The position numbers were made by a program, and so were the translations under genes. A stretch of 64,000 bases of DNA from Brachypterus glaber (lineage: Eukaryota; Arthropoda; Insecta; Coleoptera; Kateretidae), in assembly GCA_958510825.1 (NCBI GenBank), contig OY294044.1, positions 84,924,895 through 84,988,894 of the forward strand, given 5' to 3'. Below are positions 22,434 through 34,120 of the stretch, piece by piece (positions within the stretch are counted from its first letter, which is position 1; every line of letters begins with the position of its first letter). The notes below the pieces were generated by a model. That model was not told the origin of the DNA and ran no database searches. It worked only from the letters and a program-made list of their open reading frames with translations.

Positions 22434-23998
22434 TAAGGTACATAGAGGAATAAAAACCCTAAAATAAAACATGTAAGTATATTAGTTAAAGCTTAGTATT
22501 TTAATATGATATGGGTAACAGGTTATCACCAAATTTTATATTAACTTTCGAGTGACTATAACTTGACTATACTGTTTACACAAATATTTAAAAATAAACA
22601 TAGTATTTTACAATTTTTAGTCCATGGCTTGTGATTAAACATAAATTCGTGCATTTACTATTATTAGAAAAAACGTTTTATTTTCGTACAAAATTTGATA
22701 TTAAGAGCCAAATTTTTAGCAAACTCGTTCTAAAAACAGAAATTGGAATATCGCTGGTGACAAAATGTTATTATAATTGCGAAAATATCTTTTTGATTTC
22801 ATTTCAAATTTCAATCGTCAATTTCGTTTTTAATAAATATAAATATTTGTACAGAATCATTTATTATTATTGGTAACACTGCACTACCAGTACGCTGGCC
22901 TGCCACGAAAAACCTGTCTTAAATTTTAAAGGTTTTTGCTGATTACTGGAGAATATATAAAAAAAAATCTGTCATACATGTATTTAAATTATTTAAAAAG
23001 TGATAGAAGGCCTTTGACATGTTTTTTCTTATGAATTTTGTATTTATCTACACAACTTAACTCCGTTAGTAGTTCGAGGACTTTAATTAACAAAACGTAT
23101 TATTTATGCTGACATTTAATTTTAATTAAGTAAATCATTTGTATCTGGATGTATTATCAAATGCCTTGGAGTAAATTAATTTTAATTGTATTTTCTCTAA
23201 AAATGCAAAATAGAAACATAAAATGTAGCCTACTCGGTAGCCTACATTATGTAGGTTGCAGGCTTTTTACCTAAAACCCCTCAATTTATTTTAAAAAACG
23301 CACTCTTTTTTGCGTAAAAATACTTTGTGATAATAAACATATTTAAAGTGTATATACTATTATACTATAATAGTATAGTATATATTTTATAATGGAATAA
23401 AAGTATTATTCATAGTTTAATTATTTTGTATTTTTTCTATTTTTAAATCGTGTTTTATGTATAAACTATACGATAAAAAATAAAAACAAAGCCGATATCC
23501 GAATTTAATCCGTAATCAGCACCCCCAAAAAATACTAAAAAGCTTTATTAAATATAAGACAGGGTTTTTCGACCCAAAATTTGCAGGCCAGTGTTATTCC
23601 TTAAAACCCACCCTCTTGGAACCAACCCAACTTTTGTTTTTTCAAAATCGCCCCCCTATTTTTACTAAAGAATATGAAAGCACATTTTATACTAAATTCA
23701 ACCATGTTTTATAAGTAATATCTTATTTTTTTAAGGGGCTCTAAAGTACAACCTCATCAGATTATAAGAATCTAGTGGGACACCCGGTATATGATTTTAT
23801 TGTATTTAATATAACGCTATAATATTTTAGAATAATCTTAAATTGTATTCTATACCTAAAAGTTGACACAACAACTTCTTTCATTATTATATTTAGATTT
23901 TTCTATGTAATCAAGATTCGAAAAGTCTCGATTCTTTTTCAAGACTCTCGACTGTCAACAAAACCAGACGAGAAGTCTTGATTTCTTGATTCACGAGA
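22434..23998. other. Non-coding stretch, no gene seen
   Basis: AT-rich with no recognisable protein. It contains a small AT hairpin around 23350-23390 (TATACTATTATAC with its complement) and a GTAGCCTAC repeat near 23227-23250. The 81-codon open frame at 22631 is hydrophobic and of biased composition, with no domain signal. Confidence 0.5.
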
Positions 23999-24012
23999 AA
24001 CCCTAGTTATAA

Positions 24013-24846
24013 CGATGGACGCTTTTCCACTGTCTTCCAAGCTGAGGTCTATGCCATACAGGAAGCGGCAAATTGCAGGGAAATAAGGCAGCACCGGGGG
24101 CACGATATATACATCTGCTCGGACAGTCAAGCCGCTCTAAAGGCATTGTGCAATCCCAGCACTAGGTCACTCCTAGTCAGGGAGTGTGTAGAAGCCTTGG
24201 AAGAGCTAGCAAGGACCAACAACGTTCAACTGGTATGGGTACCGGGTCATAGTGGAATTCCCGGAAACGAGAAGGCAGATGAACTTGCAAGACTCGGATC
24301 AGGGATGGCATGCACGGGGCCGGAACCTATATTGGGTGTTACAAGGAAGCAGGTAAAGACCGCTCTCGATGAGTGGGCTTATACCAAGCTAAAGGAGCAA
24401 TGGAGAGCGGTCGACGGTTGCCGGCAAGCTAGGGACTTCCTGGCTGGCCCAAGCAAATCAAAGACCGACTGGTTGCTGGAAAAAGGAAGAACTGCACTCA
24501 GACAACTTGTAGGGGTCCTCACGGGCCACTGCAGGCTAAGGAAGCACCTGGCAACAATGCGGATTCTAGAGAGTCCACTATGCCCAGAGTGCGAAGAGGA
24601 TGAAACATCCTCTCATTACTTAGCCGACTGTGTCAGATACGACAGGATCAGGTTGCAAATCTTTGGAACCCAAAGACTCAACCAAGAGGAACTAAGAGAT
24701 CTCCCCTGGGCCAATATCCAATATTGAAAGGACGGGCAGGTTCAAGGAGGACTCAAATTAGTAAATGGCTGGGATTGCCTGGGGTGACAAAAAGGGCCAG
24801 AAATGGCCTAGTTGTCCGGCTTTGGCCAACCCAAAAATTTACTACT
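24013..24846 (+). mobile_element. 5'-truncated LINE with target-site duplication
   Basis: The segment is bounded by AACCCTAGTTATAA at 23999-24012 and again at 24847-24860, a 14-bp target duplication typical of target-primed reverse transcription. It holds the 3' part of a LINE ORF2 and a 3' untranslated tail ending in TTTACTACT. The same tail, with a longer TAC repeat, occurs alone at 35649-35716. GC content is clearly higher than in the neighbourhood, as expected for a recent element in an AT-rich genome. Confidence 0.9.
24014..24727 (+). pseudogene. LINE ORF2 C-terminus: RNase H and Cys/His module
   Basis: The open frame runs from the truncation point to TGA at 24725-24727. The visible RNase H motifs are FQAEVYAI (catalytic Glu), ICSDSQAAL (catalytic Asp) and WVPGHSGIPGNEKADELA (His and the last Asp). 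The first catalytic Asp lies upstream of the truncation and is absent. After the RNase H comes a region ending with C-P-E-C, then H and C (about residues PLCPECEEDETSSHYLADC), the C-x2-C-x7-H-x4-C type of module found at the end of I/Jockey-like LINE ORF2 proteins. Endonuclease and reverse transcriptase are missing, so it is a dead fragment. There is no true start codon; the first ATG-like start is inside the RNase H. Confidence 0.9.
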
Positions 24847-25274
24847 AACCCTAGTTATAAAGAGTCGCCATCCGGTATACACTAGTCACGGTAATTAATT
24901 TTAAAACCCATTTCATTAATTTAGAGCCAAAATAAATATCTTCTAATTGAATTATATTAAACAAGATTCCTTTCTCAGTATTAAATTGCCTTGGGCTTTT
25001 CATTACCGTCCAAATTATATCAGTCAATCTAATACTCTATTTTACTTTAATAGAATTTTCTTTGGTTAGGAAAATTTCGAAAGGAAACAAGCTTTTTTAA
25101 AGCCATTTCGATTATTCATTAGTGTTTGCTATATACAGGGCCCTACATTACTTTTCTCTTTAAGAAGGGATAATGTAAGTAATAAGCAGGCTGGCCTTTT
25201 AGTATTCCAGTTCAAGTTTAAGTTCTTTATTGGTCATTTGGCTATTATAAAAATAGAAAAAGTCTTAACTAAAA

Positions 25275-26085
25275 TAATATACAGAAACCTGATACTTTTA
25301 AATATCTCTAATACTATGCATTTTAGAAAAAAAGATGTCGGACAAAAGTTGTTTATTTTAATAGGGGAAACAAAATGTCTAATTTTTTTTGGGAATTTTA
25401 TGTTTTTAAGGTCATTTCAAGGTCAAATTTATTTTTCTTAATAGAAACATATATTTTGTTACTGTTATTTAATTCTCCTCAAAAAAATAAACATCTTTTT
25501 TAAAAAAAAAATTTGATCGGACTTTTAGTTGCAGAGATAACACAGACACACAAAATTTAAAAAACTGGATCTGGACGGACTCGACCAGTCAAATCCTATG
25601 TATTTTTAGCAGCTCCGAATCTGAGGTCGTATTTTAAAAGTTATCTCCCATTTTCAACATAACCTCAAAAAACATACTTTTCGCAATGATATGATATGTT
25701 TTTTGAGGTTATCTTGAAAATGAGAGCTAACTTTCAAATTCGGACCTCAGATTCGGATTTAGCGGCTCAAAATACACAGGAATTGACCATTTAAGTCCGT
25801 CGGAGATCCAACTTTTTTAATTTTGTTTGGCTGTATTATCCCTGCAACTAAAAGTCAGATCAAAAAAAGTTTTTCACAAAACATTTTTATTTTTTTGAGG
25901 AGAATTAAATAACGGTAAAAAAATATATGTTTCTATTAAAAAAAAACAAAGTTGACCTTAAAATGACCTTGAAAATGTAAATATCCTTAAAAATAAATAC
26001 CTCTGTTTAATTAAAATAAGTTACTTTTTTGTCCGACATCTTTTTTTCTAAAATGCATAGTATTCGAGATATTTGAAAGATTCAG
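25275..26085. repeat. Long inverted repeat with ~400-bp arms
   Basis: The left arm (about 25275-25670) and right arm (about 25690-26085) are reverse complements around a centre near 25680, where AACCTCAAAAAACATA meets its complement. Outermost matches include ACTATGCATTTTAGAAAAAA and its complement at about 26040-26060. The right end continues into CACCCGGTATAG, a terminus seen elsewhere in insect elements; the left end is not clear. No coding sequence. A foldback or non-autonomous TIR element. Confidence 0.75.
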
Positions 26086-26089
26086 GTTA

Positions 26090-28185
26090 AAAAAACACCC
26101 GGTATAGAGAAAAAAATTAATATACAGAGGGAGAGGAAGGAATGGCTGGAATAAAAAAGAACAGCTATGCCGAAAAAAAAACACATTTAAAAAATTAAAC
26201 TAAACAGCCTTGGCCTTAAAAATAAATTAAAAAAAAAGAACAAATAAAGCCATCTATCTAACCTCATTGTAACCTACCAAGAAAGTATTGCTTATATTCA
26301 ACGATTGTATTGCTTATATATATACGATTGTATTTGTAAAAAATGGCTTTTAAATTTTTAAACTTTTGTATTTTTTGAAGTTTTTATGATGGCTGGTAAG
26401 ATATTAAAAAACAAGACTGAATTGGTGACTTTTGATAAGCACACAATCCGCATCTCTTCATTTACCTGAAGCATGCGAAAGTTGGAATTTCATAAAGACC
26501 AGAGACTTATTTTTTTATTGCGTTATGACTAAAAAATTAAGAAATTTTCTATTTGTTTTACACTCAAACTGGTACTTATTTATAAAACTCGAAATTTGTG
26601 TAATTTTGTAATTGTATTTTTATCGAAAACGATTAATCCTACGATAATACACCAAAGTATCTTTTTATGTGTTTTTACCTAAGGAATACTAATGTTATAA
26701 TAAACTCACAAAAAAAAAATAAGCACAAAAAAGTTTGAGGCAAAAAGTGATAAGACCCCTCCATTTCAGACGCCCGTGGTGAAAATAACTACATGTAAAT
26801 ACCTTGGCCTTATTAGGGATAAATTACGTTACTATAACACCAAGGGTTTCTGAGTTACTAAATAAAAATCAAATTTTTGGAACCCCTTACGTAATATTCA
26901 GATAGTTGCTCAAAAGTTAGTACTTATATCCTCAAGCATGTTACGTTTATTAAAATCAAATGTTTTGCTTGTTTAAAGTTGAATACGTATCTAACTTACA
27001 TCAATGGGTAAAAATTTGAATTACGTAAAAAGTGCTTGGCATGAATAATAAAATGTCTCGTATTGAGTTTTAAAAAAACTTTAAAGTAAGCTAGAGGTCC
27101 TTGATTTGAATGTCGCGTCGACTACTTGGGTTTTAACTAGTTTTGACAATGAGGTCCTTATAAAACTTTTAAACGCCTTGAAGAAAATCATATTTTTGGA
27201 AGTTTGTGAAGAAAAATCGCAATATACTAATCACTGTGAAGATTATACTATAGAATGCGCTGCATAACATATCTTCACGGTTGGTTTTATTATTTACATC
27301 TGCTTGTGTGGCAAACTTTATATTTAAGGTTAATATAATAATAACATTAAACGCGCATTCAATAAGGTAAATGGGGGCATTGTTGTCCAGATAACAAATA
27401 AAAGAAGGATATCGTTTTAAAGGCGGGTTTTGGGCTAAATGAGAAAAATACGTTTTTGTTTAAAACAGTGCAAAATTATGAAAAAAAAAATGATAAAAAC
27501 TATTTACAAAGTCTATTTGGAGAAATAAATATTACATAAAAAAATATTTTACATTTTTGTGTTATCGTAAACCTGACAACAATGCATAATTTTTATTTAT
27601 TTATTTATTTATTTACAGTGTTGACAATTTAAATTCTTTCAATTTTTTGTATATTTTTGTATTTTTTTTTGTTGTAATAAATCCACCTTTAATCATTTTG
27701 TGCTTTTGATTATAACCTCGATATTTATTATTCTGCATCTATTAAATGTTTTGGACTTTTTCGTGCATTAAAAGAATAGGAATGAGTTGAAACTTTGCCC
27801 TTAGCCCCATAGAAAAAATACATGTTTTTGCTTGGTATTCAATTGACACATTAATGTGCAAAGTTATTATACTATTTACAGCGCCTGCGCTAGAATAGTA
27901 TTATACGGTTATTTCGAATTTCCCAAAATTGCCAAAAAACGTATTAGACAAAAAATTCTTGAATACAAATGTGTTTTATGAAAAAATAAAAAACTTTGAA
28001 AATGTCGGTCCGTCTGTCCGTCTGATGTCACGTTTTTTGTAAACACGATAACTCAAGAACGAATAATCCGATCGAGTCCAAGGTTTCAGAAAAAATGAAG
28101 TTCTATAAGGGAAAGATCCCTATTATTTTACAAAGTAATTCCCCCAAAAACAAAAAAAAATATGGGGGGTTAAACTGTTTTAAAA
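26090..28185. other. Non-coding stretch with dispersed repeat, no gene seen
   Basis: No recognisable coding sequence. A segment at about 27860-27990 (ACAGCGCCTGCGCTAGAATA and following) resembles 36110-36240, so it is a dispersed repeat. A segment at 28010-28110 with GTCCGTCTGTCCGTC followed by GATAACTCAAGAACGAATAA resembles one near 63135-63180. A short TTTA microsatellite lies at 27594-27615. Confidence 0.5.
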
Positions 28186-28189
28186 GAAA

Positions 28190-28690
28190 AAAAACTATAA
28201 TTTTTTTAATTTTTTTTTCTTTTTCGCAAAAAGAAGATAAAAAAAATAAAAATTTTGAAAACTTTTGAAATGTATTTTTTTATTATTTTTTTTTTTAAGA
28301 AAAACTTTTCGTTTTCGCAAAAAGAAAATATATTTTTTTTTAATTTTCATGTTTTTTTGACTTAAAAAAAAGAGTGTTTTTTTTCCTTTTTTGCAAAAAG
28401 AGAATAAAAAAAATAATTATTTTTTTAAATTTTTTTTAAGTTTACCTACTGTTTTTCACAAAAAGAAAATTAAAAAACTGAAAATTTTTAAATTTTTTTT
28501 TCAAGTTTTTGATTTTTTTTATATTTTTTCAAAAAATTTTTGTTTTTTTTTGCAAAAATAGAATTAAATACAAAAAAATTAAAAAATTTAGATTTTTTTT
28601 TAAGTTTTTTCGAGTTTTTTTTTTAATTTTTCGTTTTTCAAAAAAAAATATTTTTTTATTTTATAAATTTTTTTTTTGAAAATATTTAGG
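28190..28690. repeat. Degenerate T-rich tandem repeat
   Basis: About six imperfect units of 60-90 bp built around TTTTTCGCAAAAAGAAAAT with long T and A runs between them. A related patch lies at about 37480-37515. Low complexity; no coding sequence. Confidence 0.6.
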
Positions 28691-28957
28691 AAAATTCAAT
28701 ATACCATTTACTGTGAATAGTATATTTAGGGTGGACCTTATATTTTATTATTATCCTAAATTTTTTATTTAGGTGTAACTAGAAAATTCTGAATATATGA
28801 TAGTGATCAAACTTCTCTAAGCGTCCTAACGGGGCCCCTAAAATTCTTAAATTACCCATAAATCGTAAAAAATCGTTAAAAATTGCGTGTAATTTTTGTA
28901 TGTAGGTACGTTAATTAATGCTGAAAAAATCGATTTTTTTCCTAATATACCGTAAAC

Positions 28958-29126
28958 TGTGACTTCGGATACTTTTTCGAAAAACAAATCTGAATCAAAG
29001 CACGTGTGCACGAGTTGTGGGGTTATGTGCACAAGTTGTAGGGTTCAATTATACACCTTGTGCATACAACCCCGCAACGTGCTTTGGTTCAGAGGGTTTT
29101 GTGAAAAAGTGTACGAAGTCACCCAC
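28958..29126. repeat. Imperfect hairpin element (~170 bp)
   Basis: GTGACTTCGGATACTTTTTC on the left matches the complement of GTGTACGAAGTCAC on the right, and CAAAGCACGT on the left matches ACGTGCTTTG on the right. Inside, GTGCACAAG and CTTGTGCA also pair. Both strands show short open frames because of the symmetry; neither is a real gene. A MITE-like foldback. Confidence 0.65.
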
Positions 29127-29339
29127 ACCGTCCGAAGTCACCTCAGTTGACGGTACTTTTTCGCTTATATAATAACTTATAATAACTTAAATCTTTTTTA
29201 TAATAATAAATACTTAACTAAATCCAAAAAACATAAAAAAATATACAGCAAACTGTTAAAGATTCGTTACATTTATGATACATACATAAATTTTTATATT
29301 ATAAATTTTCAATTTATTTATTATTTAAACAATACATTT

Positions 29340-31200
29340 TTTTTTTACAATTTTAAGTTTAAATCCGCCTAAGCTTATTCAGCTTGTTTTGCAGATATCT
29401 AAGTAAGTACTAACAGCTTATTTTTTTACTTACTTATTTAAATTTTAATTAAAAAACTATAATATATTAATAACCAATCTTAAACTAAATTAACTAATTG
29501 CTAATCTTAAACTAAAATAGACCATTTAACTTAATTGAGACAAAAAAAGGATGAGAGTGATTTATTTATATTTAATTACCTGGGTTTTTAAGGACATTTT
29601 TAATCTTTGTGGAGTTTTTTTTGATAAAAATTTTAATTTTTTTTTTTAGCAGCGATTTCGAGTTTAAATTTTCTATTTCCTTTGGCAGCATATTAAACAG
29701 TTTTGGGGCGAAGAAAAATAGAGACCTTTGAATATGAGACTTATTGAATCTAGGTGTTAATAAAGAATCATTTTTTACAAATCTTGTTTTTATATTGTGT
29801 TCTGGTTTAGAAAATTTATTTTGGTTTTGGCATACCCATAGTAATGTTTCGTAGGCATACAGGTTTCTAATGGAAAAAATGTCAAGCTCAGAATATAGCG
29901 CATCTGTACTAAATTTTCTAGATTTTTTAAATAGAATTTTTATTAAAGTGTTTTGTGTAATATCCAGTTCATGTAATAAATTGTCGTACAGACCCCCCCA
30001 TATTAAAATACAGTACCTTAAAAGTGATTGGATTAAGGCATCATAGACTATTTTTAAAAGTTTACTACTAAGAATATCTCTTAATTGATAGAATGCATAC
30101 ATACATTTTCTAAGTTTTGTTTTAAGATATTGAATGTGATCTGACCATTTAAGATGCTGATCCACTATTAAACCAAGATATTTAATTTTTGTGGTTTTTG
30201 TAATATTTTTACAATCGCAGTTTTGCGTTTGACAATTTTCTTCGTGTATTTTTAAAATATCGAGGTCAGGTTGATCAGCAGCTGAAATAGAAAAGGTCAC
30301 AAATTTTGTTTTTTCAACGTTAAGACTTAGTAAGCTATAATCAAGCCATTCTTTTAATTTAGACATACCAATTTCCGCTTTTTTAAAGACATTTATCCAT
30401 GAGTTGTCAACAAAAATCACTGTAGTGTCGTCCGCATATGATATTATAAATCTATCCAGGGAGATATTGTAGATACTATTTATATATACAAGGAATAAAA
30501 TTGGCCCGAGTACTGTTCCTTGGGGCACACCTCTAGTAACTAACAATGGCTCCCTTAATATTTTATTAATTTTAGTTTTTTGTTGTCGATTTTCCAAATA
30601 GTTTTTAAAAAGTTCTAAGGCAATGCCTCTAACACCAATTGATTCCAATCTATTAATAAGTAAGCTGTGGTCAACAGTATCAAAGGCTTTTGCCAAATCG
30701 AGAAAAACTGCTAAAATTTTTTTGTTTTTATTTAGATTTTCAATGATTATTTTGTTAAATTCTATTAATGCATCTTGAGTACTTATATTTTTCTGAAACC
30801 CATATTGGTCTTTACTAAGTAATTTTGTTTTTAATAAAAAGTTCATAAGCCGAGTTTTAATACATTGTTCTAAAAGCCTATAATTTGTAGTCTTTGATTT
30901 ATCACCGGATTTAAAAATAGGAGTTATAATCGAATCTTTCATTGCTATTGGTATTTGCCATTTAAAAGTATTAAATTAAAAATATGAAGTAGTGGTGCTA
31001 TAATATAATTGTGAATATTTTTTATGGTTTTAGTGGAGATGCCATCAGAACCGCATGCAGATTTCGTTTTTAAATTTGATATATAACCATATATAGTCTG
31101 GTTAATATTAATTAATTTTTTACGTGGGCCGGGGCCATTTAAATATTTGATTAGTATTTTTTTATTTTCCCCTAATATACTAAGTGGTCGGTATTTCCCC
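29340..31200 (-). mobile_element. 5'-truncated LINE (reverse transcriptase), minus strand
   Basis: The minus strand carries most of a LINE reverse transcriptase followed by a short AT-rich 3' untranslated region ending near an A-rich run at about 29340. Homology fades upstream of about 31200, so the 5' part, including any endonuclease, is missing. No clear target duplication was seen. Confidence 0.75.
29572..31197 (-). pseudogene. LINE reverse transcriptase, Jockey/CR1-like, broken
   Basis: The longest intact frame is 30942 to 29572 (456 codons). Counting from its Met: FLDLAKAFDTVDH at 80-92 (first catalytic Asp), GVPQGTVLGPILF at 138-150, YADDT at 169-173, then a thumb/C-terminal region. 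Upstream of 30942 the same protein continues in another frame (about 30965-31197, with KSACGSDGIS and PLSILGENKK), so there is a frameshift near 30965. The sequence runs NYR directly into LLEQCIKTRL; relatives normally have some ten to fifteen residues between them (NYRPISLL and so on), which suggests a small in-frame deletion in a core motif. The family is judged Jockey/CR1-like from motif style only. Not functional as it stands. Confidence 0.85.
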
Positions 31201-31459
31201 CTTTACTCTTGTTATTATTTTGCATATAATAAAATCAAAATAAAATCTTTTTTGGCAGCACAAAAACATCAAATTATGTTAAACATGCTATATTTTATGG
31301 TACTATAAAAATAAAACAACTTATCTGTTAGTCTATAAATTATGTTTATGTCTATTAAAAATAAATCACATATTATTAAATAGTATATTGTGCACTTAGT
31401 ATGCGAAACCAAACCAAGTGTTTGAGACTGAAGTTTTTTTTCTAAGACGGAGTCAGGTA

Positions 31460-31920
31460 AAATAAAGGGTCATTCGGAAATAGGATACAAAATTTTAAGG
31501 GGTGATTGTAGGTCCAAAAATATAAAAAAAATTCATATAAAGGGTGGTCCGGAAAGGAGCCCTAAGGGAGCTATGACCCTCCTAAGGGTACATCTGAAAA
31601 GAAGTTTTTATTTAATATCTCTGGAACCCTATAAACTTCAGTAAAGATTTTTTGCACATGATGATATCCGCGCCGATTCAGGCAGGTCACGGATTTGGCT
31701 AATTATTTTTTTATGTCTAGCCCACCGATGTTAGAGAAAAACCTTCACGGGATTTTTTTCAAAAACGCCCCGTTTCGAAAATGTGACATTGACGTGCAAT
31801 AACTGAAAAACTATTTAACCTAGAGAACTGCGGTTTTCGCCATTAAAAAAATCATATTTTTTTCTATCAAATTTTATCAAATTAGTTTTGACAGTTTTTT
31901 GTTTTTTCAAGATGGCGGCC
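31460..31920. repeat. Dispersed repeat, copy 1 of a direct pair
   Basis: From about 31660, GATGATATCCGCGCCGAT starts a segment of roughly 260 bp that recurs at 32250-32575. Shared blocks include AGCCCACCGAT, GTGCAATAACT, CTATTTAACCTAGAGAA and a final GATGGCGGC. The preceding 31460-31660 (GGTCCGGAAAGGAGCCCTAA) is probably part of the same repeat. No coding sequence. Confidence 0.65.
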
Positions 31921-32249
31921 AAAAATTTTAATGCCATTTTTCTCAAAAACTTTTTTATTTTTTTAAAAATTTCAGGATTAATTACTAATTATGTGTACTT
32001 TTGATTAAAAAAAAATCAAAAATATAACACTTTTATTATTTCTTTGCTAGAACCAATAATAAGGCCAAAAAACGCAATTTTACCAACTTTTTCGAACTTT
32101 ATTTGCAGTAGGCGTGGAAAAATTCTCGTTTGCCGGTTAAAACTACTGTCTGCATGTCCTATGTCGTATGCCCGTTTTATGATAATAGTAGTAGTTTGTA
32201 AGATATACAATAATATTTTATAACAATATACAATATAATGTATTATATT

Positions 32250-32580
32250 GTGATGATATCCGCGCCGATCCAGAAAAGGCTGACGGCGTGGGTCACGAAT
32301 TTCTCTGATTGTTTTTTTATTTGTAGCCCACCGATTTCTAAGAAAAACCTCCACAGGGTTTTATTCAAAAACATAGCCTTTCCAAAATATTATTTTTTTA
32401 ATTTTTCTTAAATTTTTTTAAATTTGTCCAAATTTGACATTGGCGTGCAATAACTCAAAAACTATTTAACCTAGAGAATTCCCGTTTTCACCAATAAAAA
32501 AATCATATTTTTTTTTATTAAAATGCGTTAATTTAGTATCGATAGTTTTTTGTTTTTTTACGATGGCGGCAAAAAAAGTG
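32250..32580. repeat. Dispersed repeat, copy 2 of a direct pair
   Basis: Same block order as 31660-31920, with insertions of T-rich sequence near 32385-32425. The two copies are in the same orientation about 590 bp apart. The open frame at 32016-32354 on the minus strand lies across it and shows no domain. Confidence 0.65.
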
Positions 32581-32712
32581 GCCTTAAATTTCATTTATGG
32601 TAAATTTGATTAATTATACGTTCTAATTAAACCTAAATATAATTTATTAAAGAATATGATTATTACATAGTAACCATTTTGAACCCAACTAATTAAATTG
32701 GTATCTAAGGGG

Positions 32713-33127
32713 CCCCACGTTGGGCGCCAATTTCGTGCCACGTTAAAAGAGCTGTGTTACCTTGGTTGATTAATGAGACCAACCAAGGTGTAGACTTGTG
32801 CAACCACACATTATTCTAATGAGAAATAGTGGTGGTATGTCACAATTCCAACAGGGACCTTATATCGTGGTACTGCCCACTGACTAGTGATTTCAGGGGA
32901 GCTACGAGACTACTTTGGGGGGGTGGGGTAGTTTTGGGGTCTCCTTTTCTGTAATAAATAAGTGTAATTGCTCGGGATGATTGCAACGTATTTTATCTGT
33001 TTAGGATTGTGTCATACTACCACTATTTCTCATTAGAATAGTGTGTGGTTGCACAAGTCCCCACATTGGTTGCTCTCATTAATCAACCAAGGTATAACAC
33101 AGCTCTTTTATCGTGGCACGAAATTGG
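32713..33127 (-). mobile_element. Palindromic LTR-like remnant with primer-binding site
   Basis: Arms at about 32731-32850 and 33008-33127 are reverse complements (AAAAGAGCTGTGTTA, CTTGGTTGATTAATGAGA, TTGTGCAACCACACA, CTAATGAGAAATAGTGG). On the minus strand the first arm ends ...GGCACGAAAT and is followed at once by TGGCGCCCAACGTGGGGC (about 32712-32731), which looks like a primer-binding site next to an LTR end. The whole unit is bracketed by a direct repeat AAATTGGTATCTAAGGGG at 32695-32712 and 33123-33140. No protein coding. Solo LTR remnant, TRIM-like element or foldback are the options. Confidence 0.5.
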
Positions 33128-33134
33128 TATCTAA

Positions 33135-33824
33135 GGGGCTGTCCATATATTACGTAACGCGCCTAGGGGGGGGGTCAGTGAAATTGTTACAGTTTGTGAC
33201 AGGGTAGAGGGGGGGTCTAGGTAAACGTTACGTAACGGAATTTAATAAATTAAATGTTTATTTCCTAAGTTTGGCAGATGTATTTTTATTTCAACATTAA
33301 TTACTATTTAGTGGCCCATAATTCCCTTTTTCACACAAAAATTGACGAAACTATGCATATTTAAATAATATTGTAATCAGTAAACAAACTGTTGTCATTG
33401 ACATATTAAAAAAAAATCTTAAGGCCCTGTTCGTGATCTTGCCGATGAATCATCGGCGATGATACATTTTCGCGCGGAATGTGTACTCACAGAACACCAA
33501 TGTGTGTACTATTTTGTGTAACTGTGCATAAACAATATACGTATTATATGTGACACTCAGTGTAAAAAGAGGCACCTAGTATTTTTTCCCTGTGTGATAT
33601 TGATTATGAATATTTTTTTAAAGTTTGAGTGATTTTTTCGTGTAGATTTTTTTTAAGGTTATGTTATACTATATTTTAGGTTCATGTTTGTTTTGTCGAG
33701 AAAAACGAATCAGTAGTGAGAATACAGTTAAATTTATTGCTAAACAAAAATTTTATATTCTTACGCGTTACACAAGGCGGGGGTGTTGGTAAAAAATTGC
33801 GTTACGTAATATATGGACAGCCCC
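33135..33824. mobile_element. TIR element (MITE-like), TAA target duplication
   Basis: Ends are GGGGCTGTCCATATATTACG and its exact complement CGTAATATATGGACAGCCCC, flanked by TAA at 33132-33134 and 33825-33827. About 690 bp, with G-runs just inside the left end and no transposase. The 3-bp TAA duplication fits the PIF/Harbinger TWA preference. Similar ends occur at 40177-40373 and 49179-49422. Confidence 0.82.
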
Positions 33825-34120
33825 TAATTGCATTGTTGCCAACCTAATATTTAATCATAAAATTAAATATTATTAACAATATTGGCTATGATTTTTGGTT
33901 TTTATTAATTGCGAATGAATATGATTATTAAACTATTGATTTACGTCGTTTTTCATTGAAAACCGTGACTTAGACAACTTGTGTATTTTAAAAGCGGCTA
34001 AATTAGATAACTGGTAAGCTAATTTTAATTATTTTGGAGACATATAAAGAACATATAAAGAACTTTTTTCTCATTAATTAGGCCGCATCCTTGTGTATAA
34101 TTGACGTATCCTTACGTATA

